A DNA stretch of 64,000 bases from Steromphala cineraria (taxonomy: Eukaryota > Mollusca > Gastropoda > Trochida > Trochidae), in contig OU744732.1 of NCBI GenBank assembly GCA_916613615.1, forward strand, positions 26,918,673 through 26,982,672, read 5' to 3'. Below, in pieces: positions 1 through 9,300 of the stretch. Each line of letters opens with the position of its first letter. The stretch's first letter is position 1. The notes below the pieces were generated by a model. It worked only from the letters and a program-made list of their open reading frames with translations, did no database searches and was not told the DNA's origin. Both the position numbers and the translations under genes were made by a program.

Positions 1-150
1 CACTAAAACACCAACATGCTTAATATATGGACCAGTAAAACACCAACATGCTTAAACTATTAACCAGTAAAACACCAACATGCTTAAACTATGGATCAGT
101 AAAACACGAACATGCTTAAATTATGGATCAGTAAAACGTAAACATGTGGA
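1..150. repeat. 32-bp tandem repeat, about 4.7 copies
   Basis: AGTAAAACACCAACATGCTT recurs at 34, 66, 98 and 130 with few changes. The array is open at the left edge of the window. Confidence 0.9.
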
Positions 151-1228
151 GCAGTAAATTCATGGTTTAAACAGGTAAACTTACTCCTACATAATTTAAG
201 GAAAGTCCAACACAAGATCTTCTGAAACCAGCCATAAACTAGAACATCATCCTACACACATGGTGTTGTGTTCGCTGCTCTCTTAGCCTTCATTAGACCG
301 TATCTAAATTGTCATCTGGTGTATAAATGATGAAATTACCCTTTTGTGAGAAGTGTGTGAGATGGTGTTGTTGTAATATAAAAGGATCAATATGATCAAT
401 CTAGCTGAAATCAGCTGATTCTATCACTTGTACATCGCTGCTTTTCTGGGGTATAGGTGATAGATATCTATCTGGTTTTAATGAGATTTCGCTGTGCGAT
501 GATAAGCAAGGATGCGTGTGTATTAACAAAACAGGTCGTTTGCATTTGACATTGACATATCATGGCTCCCATTATGAAAGCATTGACCATCTTGCTCATA
601 TCGTATTGTTAAAACATAACAGGGGATAAAGGACATTAATTACAGCATTATACTGATGAAATGATCTGTTAAACATTGATGCATATATCATACATCATAT
701 CATCATATATATACAACCCTTGTTAGACCCAATAGGGAGATCAGTGATTACTAAACGGTATGCAAATTGATGGTACAACTGAGCATGCACAAATTTGTAC
801 ATGATTATGAAAGGATTATGAATTCTAAAAATTTGAATAAATTATGTATTTATCAACCTTCTAGCTACATATTGTGACGTTTCATGGTTTCTCCCTATAT
901 TAACTCCGGGTCACGAGATGACATCAAAGTGACACGGAGAACCCCAATCTCACAATTTTCATGCCAACATACGCGGGAATAGGTTCCTTTTTTTAGTCTA
1001 AATGATAACAGAACGAACCTAGTGATATTTACGTGTTCCCCGAATGTCAGGACATTAATTTCTTTTGGAAGATAACTTTGCACGAGACAAAATCTACACG
1101 TTTATCAATTAAATTTCCTCATTGTGTATCTTTCAATAGCAACAATCGTTTAAATGCCTGCTAATGAAGAGTTCCAAAATAATACTGGATGGGTGCTAGC
1201 GGAGACTGCATTGTCCGGTTTTCGATTT

Positions 1229-1420
1229 GGTGAGGTAAGGTGATATGGGGTTTATCGCCGCTTTCAAGAGTGTTTCAATCGCGGCTGCTAGTATCATTGC
1301 AGGGAGAAAGCCCGCAATACTATTGTGGCTATGTATTGCGATGAAACCTGTGAGCATCGGCTGGTTATAGCGAACAATGGGTGGTACTGCGTTGAAATCC
1401 AGTGTAGCAGGTGTAGGAGG
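1229..1420 (+). repeat. Dispersed SINE-like repeat (copy 1)
   Basis: Shares long blocks with 37108-37290, for example CGCCGCTTTCAAGA, GCTAGTAT(C/T)ATTGCAG and CTATTGTGGCTATGTATTGC. The 'GCCGCTTTCAA..ATTTC' core resembles a SINE-like repeat common in mollusc genomes (family from memory). Confidence 0.55.
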
Positions 1421-1796
1421 TGATCAAACATCATGTCTATCATCAATACATTACCTTACATTGTCATTTTATATGAACAATTTAGGATAGATATGGGACA
1501 GCCAAGAAAGATTCAGTTTTTAAAAAAAGTACCATTAATGCTAAAGTTTACATATTTGACTGGGACAATATAAATTACCTTAACTTTTGTCTCTTTCAGC
1601 TGGTGTTTGGCAAATTACAATTGTAATTTTATAGACCTATATGTCAACTCATATTTGTATTCCATAACCTTTCGTAGTGTTCTTTTGTAAAAGAAATGCA
1701 CTCAATGATTCAATTGAAAAAATAAATCAACAATTTTAAATACTCTGAGCGTCGTGTATCCTCATTCACGAAGTTGAGTTCCAGGAAATCTTCCCT

Positions 1797-2164
1797 TTAA
1801 AGGGGCAGTACCACGTTTAATTGAAAAAATATATATTAAAGTTTTCACTGATAATAATTTGTACGTTAATGTTAAATGTATTATTTTGATATGGTCAAAA
1901 TGCTCTTTATACAAACCAATCACCCGTAGTCAGAGATCAAATTATAAAGATTCACATCATGTCCATTGGCGGCCATTTTTGTGTGAACACATTTAATTCA
2001 TTTTGTGTAAGAAAACGGAATTGCATGGCTAAACTTTTCGTTATATATTTGAATTAGTTTTGCGTCATTTAGTTTAAAAACATTGTCTTTCAATTGGAAC
2101 CATTTATTTAAATTTTCCTGACATCACCTTATATTCACCCTAAAACGAGCTGCTGTCCATTTAA
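1797..2164 (-). mobile_element. TTAA-flanked MITE, family 1, copy 1
   Basis: Ends TTAAAGGGGCAGTACCACG and an inverted partner GCTGCTGTCCATTTAA. The interior matches the other five copies in reverse orientation, including the GGCGGCCATTTTTGTGTG segment. It is the most diverged copy. Confidence 0.8.
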
Positions 2165-3255
2165 AATCTTTGTTCGTACATGTATGAATAGAATAATGGT
2201 ATGAAATTACATGCTACATAGCAAGCTTTTTCATTGTTAACATACAGTAATGTACACCAATTCCGGGTCACCTAATAGATATCGTCACTGCATGCCCTCA
2301 CACACCCAAAACTAAAGGTATTTAAAGTTATGCTCTAGTAACCAAATGTCATCATTACATGTCTTAAGGAATACAATTCTGACGGTAACCTTTGTTACAC
2401 ACAACTGATCCAATCTGCACTCAAGAATTCACTTATTGTGTTTCACTTTTACTCAAAACCAAGATGGCGTTATCCTTAGGGGACACGTTGCATCACACAA
2501 CGCGTTGTGTAAATTTCAGTTATTAATCGATCCTACCTAAACCTAAAGGGTCACTTTCTGCACAAACAAGATTTTGATTCCAATTAAAATCGACGCTACC
2601 TTGAATCGAACGCGTTCCATCTGAGAGCTCCCCCTCCCCCAACACACACACAAGGATCCCGTTGTAACTTGTTACTTTCATAAAAACTCTCTTTCAAATA
2701 TATCTGAAAATAAGAAGTGACATATTTTCAATATGAACACATGTGCACATATCACTTTTCCTTTGCGCAAGTACCACTAATGGTGAGAACGTAACTCCAT
2801 TGATTTTTACGTCACAACAGCCAGCCGTCGCAAGGAAAGCAGCCAGTTTCTTGGATATCTTTCTGATATTGTAAAATGGAATAGAATCGGTTATAAGGAA
2901 ATTATTACCTTGGCTGTGTCATATGACGTAAACGAAACTCGAGCAAATTTATGTATAACGCTCGCTCTCGCTAGGGTAATACAAAAATTCACACTAGTTT
3001 CGTAAAAATCATAATTATGACGTACTTTCTCGGATTATAATCTCTATCTATTCAATATTGATTACCATGACAATGACATCATATATTTTGATGAAACATT
3101 ACCCTCTGAACAAGCAATATGTTGGCGGTGAACAAATTCTTTATAGTGAACATAGAAAATGGTTTTATGAAAACAGGTACCAGTAACAGATAAACTGTTT
3201 GCCTTATGACAGGTCATTTGACCATGTTTAATTGTTTCCAAATATATTATTTCAG

Positions 3256-3387
3256 CTGCGTTCCTGATTCCTTATTTCATCTCCATGTTCGTCTGTGGAA
3301 TGCCAGCCATACTGTTGGAGCTGTCGTATTGTCAATATTCAAATCTTGGACCGGGGAGAGTATGGATTATCTGCCCTTTGTTCCAAG
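3256..3387 (+). CDS. SLC6-like: SLC6 exon a: TM2 and first intracellular loop
   Basis: Acceptor TTTCAG before 3256, donor GTAACC at 3388. Encodes AFLIPYF through PLFQ. The Tyr of IPYF aligns with the Cl--site Tyr of SERT/GAT (Tyr121 in SERT). Two bases at the 5' end complete a codon from the missing upstream exon. Confidence 0.9.
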
Positions 3388-6300
3388 GTAACCATTAAGG
3401 TGTATTGCGTGTAACTAAATTATGCAAAATCAGTAAGTTTTCTGTTACTGAAGAACAATATATATTTAATAATTTTTCATACGGAAAAGAAGGCGTGAAA
3501 AGTGTTTTAGACAATATGGATACAAAAAGATCAAAATGTATTTTTTTACACTCAATTTTTTCTCATACCAACCGAAACGTCTTTAACGATGCCTACACTA
3601 TCTAGTGCATCCATATGAAAAAACTTAAACACGCACTTAATTAAGTAAAAAATAATCATATTGTTTAAAACGGACGCAATTACTGTTTTGAAGGGAATGT
3701 TGAATTTGCGATTGATAAAAATATTTTTAAAAAGGTATTGTAGTCTTATTATTGAAATATGAAGAAACGAAAATTTCAAAGAAAGGAAACAAATGTTAAG
3801 CATAACTATTATTTTATAGGTAAATGAAGTTGAGAAAATTGTCTCTTTACTTATCTAATCAAACCTTCAATTTGCAGGTATTGGATACGGCATGGTGGTT
3901 CTAACAGGAATAGTCAGCGTATATTACAATGTGATTCTTGCCTGGGCCCTCTTCTACCTGGTGGGGTCATTCAGTGCAGAGCTTCCTTGGAGTAGGTGTG
4001 ACAACGAGTGGAATACACCCATGTGTCAGAAGATAACCGACCGATCTAATACGTCATTCCAGACAAATATGACGTCATTGATGAATTTCGATGGGTTTAA
4101 CCACACGTCTGAATCACACTACAATATCAACCAGTCAGTATGGCTCAGCAACATGACTGTCACGCCTTCAGAGGAGTATTGGAGGTAAGATGGTTGTCAA
4201 TGGTTTTGTGTTTTTGATTGATTGACAATGACAGTTTGTGCCTTTGAAAGTTAACAACAACGAATCAAATATACCAAATAAACCATCCGGCAAATCGGAG
4301 TCTTCCCGATTGAAAACATATTCCACTTTGGTTTTGAAATCGATACGTCGAGGCAATCGTAGTGCTGAAATTTCCTAGGTACATATTTAACTTAATGTAA
4401 TGTTATCGTTCGCTTTTCAGTAATTATTAGTATTTAAAAGACAAGTTTATTCACTGTCGTAAAAAAACAAACCTATCTCCAATTCCTATGATAGTTTTAA
4501 ACATTGTTTATTATATATATTAGCTTCTAAGATATTGCCACTGGGTAGCTTTGACCGTGATGAAAGTCTGCTCCAGACCCCACTGCCACGTGAACTTTGT
4601 GAGATAAAGTTGAAGCTTAACACAAATAACACTGGCTTAACATTTTGCAAGCACTTAAAAAACCTGTAATCATAACAAAGACATTTAAAAAACATTGATG
4701 CTATTTTACTATTAGAGAGATTCCAATATACAGGCCCTGGGTAGTCTTGACAACAATAAAACGTGTTTTGCAGACGGCACGTGCTGCAGATGACGTCAGG
4801 TATCCAGTATCCAGGAACAATCCGCTGGCAGCTGCTTCTGTGTCTCCTGGGGGCCTGGGTCGCTGTCTTCCTCAGTCTCATCAAGGGGATCAAGTCTTCT
4901 GGGAAGGTAAGAGACTAGCCTCCATGGGCAGATCAAAGTAAGACAGGGAGAGGGATCAGGGAAGATTCGGTGTGGGATGATTTCCAATATGCTGTATGAA
5001 CCTGTTGTTTGTTGTCATTCGGAGAGATATGTTCCGACTGAGTCAACCTTTGTGATTACAGGAGATGATATAAATGATTTGATTTTTGATAGATTATTCA
5101 TTTTTCTCACTAACACAATGAATTCTAATTTTCGTTTTATAAATATACACAAGATACATGATCTTTCATGCAGGTTGTATATATTGCTGCCACTCTGCCC
5201 TATGCGATACTGATAGCCCTACTGGTACGAGGGCTTCTTCTCCCTGGTGCTATAGACGGGATCCTTTACTACGCCATACCCAAGTGGGAAAAACTTCTTG
5301 AAGTGAAGGTGAGTATTATGCAACTCTTAAAGCTGTACATACTTCTTTTTTAAAGAAGTATGTACAGCTTATTTTGTGAGCCATGTTAAACGACGTATTT
5401 TGGGAACACGGCATCCTCTACTACGCCATACCCAAGTGGGAAAAACTTCTGGAAGTGAAGGTAAGTATATGATGCACCTATAAGTCTAAGAAAGCATTAT
5501 ATGCAGCTTATTTTGTCGGTCAGATTGTAGACGGATTTCGTTATAAAGCCCTTCGATTATTGAAAGTTCAGGTGTGAAAAGTGTACCTTCTGCATTTTGT
5601 CCAATCACAGGTATGGAGGAACGCTGCAGCCCAGGTGTTCTTCTCCGCAGGTATCGGGTGGGGAGGGATCTCTACTTTAGCAAGCTATAACCGCTTCAAC
5701 AACAACTGCTACAGGTACACACAAAGCAAACATTACTTCTTTACTGGCTTCGTACTAGTTGGTTGAATTGATATTAGCAAACTGGCCATCGGTAAAGAGT
5801 AATGGTCAAATATCGGTTTAGCCAAATCGTACCACGCTAGGCAGAACTTCAATGGCCCAGGTAGGTAAATCAGTTCCTATAATGCATGTTGGGACATTTA
5901 CAAAGGACCAGTACTGGTCCAGAACAGACAAGATTTTATTTGGAACTTTCTTTTAGAGAATTGTTGATATTCTTTGCGATAGCGAGTTAACTGGGGAAGG
6001 TATCAGTTGAACTTTTGTATGAATCGTCCACGCTAGGAGTGGTCACTTCCCTACACAGGTATATTCAATTACGTAACCATCCTTTATCTTTCAATACCTC
6101 CTACTTGCAAAAGGCGTTTTACAGATAATTATTGCCGACAAAATGACTTCAGATTCAGAAACAGATTCAGTACACGGACACAATATTTAGGATTGTGAGA
6201 TATTATGATTCATGATTCTCAAATACGGTCATTAGCTTTGGGATAAAATTATAATTTGCCACACATAGCCTTGTCAGTGGTAAGAGGCATTTGCCTAACG

Positions 6301-9300
6301 AATTATCAGAGAATTATAAGAGCCTCATGGATATAGTGTGTTTATAAAGCAGGGTCTTTTATAGGTTCCTTTGCCGATATTGGTCTACCTAATGAACTGT
6401 AACCTTCAGGAACCTTCAGAAGTCCCATTGATAAAAAACTGAAAGTCACCAAAGTTTGATCTTTACCTTGTTTACTAACGGCATTTTTAATCGTTTCTAC
6501 AGTAGCCGTTTTACTTATATTCGAAAAACATTCTAAAACTTAAATAAAAAGTGTATATAAATTTCACCTCTAGAGACTCTATGATATTCCCTGTGCTGGA
6601 CTGTCTGACGAGCTGGTTCGCTGGATTCATTATCTTCGTCTTCCTGGGCTTCATGGCCAACCAGTCGAACATGCATGTGGAGGATGTCGTCAATGAAGGT
6701 GCAGGTTCTCATGTATAAATATTGTTTCAACTATAGTGTTTTGATGATATTTTGATGATGGTTAACACAGCCCTAGTACCATGTAGGGATCCTGTGACCA
6801 GACTCCTTAGCAATGATGAGGCATTGTCTATTGACTTGTTTTTGCCCTGACAACTTGATCGAATAACCCAAAGTTTGACAATGAAATAATCTACATAATA
6901 TAACTAATGGAGATAGTTCTAAAGGGTCCATTGACTTGCTTGAAGTCCCATTGACCCCATACATCGAATAAGGTTAAGAATATTGACCATACTTCTTATG
7001 CGATATTTGAATGTTCTTCTCATCGCTAAATAAATCAGAGATGAAATAGATATACTATAAATTGAAATTAGATGACAGCAATATACTGCAGGTCCCGGCC
7101 TGGCGTTCATGACGTACCCAGACGCGGTGGCGACGATGCCTCTACCTCAACTGTGGTCTGTTCTCTTCTTCCTCATGCTTTTTACTGTGGGACTGGACAG
7201 CCAGGTACATATGAAGAATGTTTGTTTGCTTCTCATGAGGGTTATACGGTCTGATGTTCAATCTTTGTACCGATGTCGCCCGAGCCGCAAGGCGAGGGAT
7301 GACATTGGTACGCAGATGAAACATCAGGTCGCATTAGCCGCGGGAGAAGTAAAGGTAGCAAGATATGATATGTGTTGATATGCTTTAACCGGGGGCGTAG
7401 CTCAGTGGTAGAGTGTCCGCTCTTAACACGGAAGATCGGGGTTCGATTCACGGTCGCGTCATACCAAAAGACGTTAAAAGTTGGGAGTTGTTGCTGTCTT
7501 GCTTGACACTCAGCATTGTAAAGGCAGAACAACGATTTAACTGGCGCTGCACTGTGGCTGCCGGGTGCTTCGGCACAAGAAAAATTTCCAATATGTTTGA
7601 TGTACTGAGGACAATAAAGTGTTATTACTATTATTATGATGTAGTCCTTTCTAACCATCCAATCCGAATCACGAATTTACAAATGTCTAAAAATCTAAAT
7701 GTCTAGAAATATTATACTGGAATAAGGTAGACGTGTCAGTTAAACTTAATATATTATATATTGTCGTTTCATTTTTCAATAATATTTGAACATTTCAAGT
7801 GCATTTTGTTTTATCTTGATTCATTGTAAACAAAACGATTTAAAATTAAGACTGAGTTATTCTAATCATGTTTCATGATGATATTATCGTTACAGTTCGT
7901 TCACGTTCAAACTATCACAACCGCACTTATTGACCTTTTCCCAAGGTCTCTAGGTCACCGGAAGTTGATGGTGACAGCATCTGTGTGCGTGATTGGATTC
8001 GTCCTCGGGATATCGTGTGTCACTCAGGTATATCACAACACATATTATGTGTAAAATATACGGAATTAGAGCGTTACCAGTATAATGTTTAGGTAAATAC
8101 GAGATCTAACGAAAACTAAAATAACGTGACCAAATGCAAAACAGTTATTTAAAATATGGAGTATCTGTCTTAAACGAACGCACGATTCGCCTACCTCAAA
8201 CCATTAAAATGTGTTCACAGCAGTTTTCGCTTGATAGTTGATAATATTTACTTCCATGACTTCGGATAATCGAAATAAGCCTCCGAAGAACACTCATTTG
8301 GAATAAACTAATATCTATTGCTAACATCATTATAAGTAAAACTTGATATTGTCCCTTTAAACGTTTTTATCAAAATAACAGTTTTTGATATTATGTATAG
8401 CAAAATAAAAATGTTCAATGTTCTGTTCAAAAGATTTTTTACTGCTTTGATAAAGTAAGACTATTTCTATATGGTTGTGCACTTCTTTAACCTGTATATC
8501 CGACGTTTACCAAAGATTCTAATAGAGCTGCCATCAAGTGATGATTTAACTTCCCATTCAGGGAATAATTCGCACGATGCAACATCATTGGCTAAGTTAA
8601 GGCTTGCTGGTAAGAATGCAGCGCTCTCTCCAGCGTTAAAGAGACACAGAGTATGTTGATAGGATCACATATGTCAAATTTTGAAATCGATGCTATTACA
8701 TCGGGAACCACTAACTGTTACTGAAAATAACAAGTTAAAGGTCAATCAGTACATTAGAGCGAACATACGGTCATTCAAAGTCGGGATATTGATCGAAAAC
8801 CGGACAATGTGGCTCGAGTGGCGCGCGCAAATTCGCGAAACGTAATTTTGAAATCTTGTCATAAGCTGACAGGAAGATATAATCGATTCGATAGTGTTTA
8901 TTAGGTATTGTAACTAATAGGTAGAATAATTGGATGCATAATTTCGAAGATTGAACATATTTGAGATGTTTTCTTGATTTTCCCATAAAATTAAGCATTT
9001 TAGAGATATTATGCATAAATGGATATATTTGCAAGTCCAGTGATGAGATATGAACTTCACTCAGCATATTAGATATTTTGTAGCTTATCAAAACCAAATA
9101 AAATTTTAAGAAAGATACTCTGTGTCACTTTAAGATGTCCGATAGTTGTATCAAGGTATAGAACAGGCAAGATAAAGGAGTACAATTAGCCATTAATTGG
9201 CGCTTGGGCGAACTTATGCATTGTGGGGAGAGATGAGGAAACATTTCATGACTTTACTGGAAATGGCTGGGAACCCATCTTATTCTACCACACTATCTAT

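Larger units (their letters stand above)
151..3255. other. Non-coding DNA upstream of the first visible SLC6 exon
   Basis: Probably an intron of the SLC6 gene. It holds a SINE-like repeat (about 1229-1420) and one TTAA-MITE copy (1797-2164). No TM1-like exon or other coding signal was recognised. Confidence 0.5.

Noticed and set aside
3405..3803. Overlapping small frames between the first two SLC6 exons
   Set aside because: They lie in an intron, lack family features and overlap on opposite strands.
4486..4893. 135-codon minus-strand frame
   Set aside because: It is antisense to the SLC6 exon at 4774-4906, and the remainder lies in intron with no domain.
7391..7462. Functional tRNA gene
   Set aside because: A and B boxes are present, but the anticodon arm is mispaired and a SINE body and tail follow.
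8471..8659. 62-codon frame in an SLC6 intron
   Set aside because: It runs into the terminal repeat of a TTAA-bounded MITE and has no domain.
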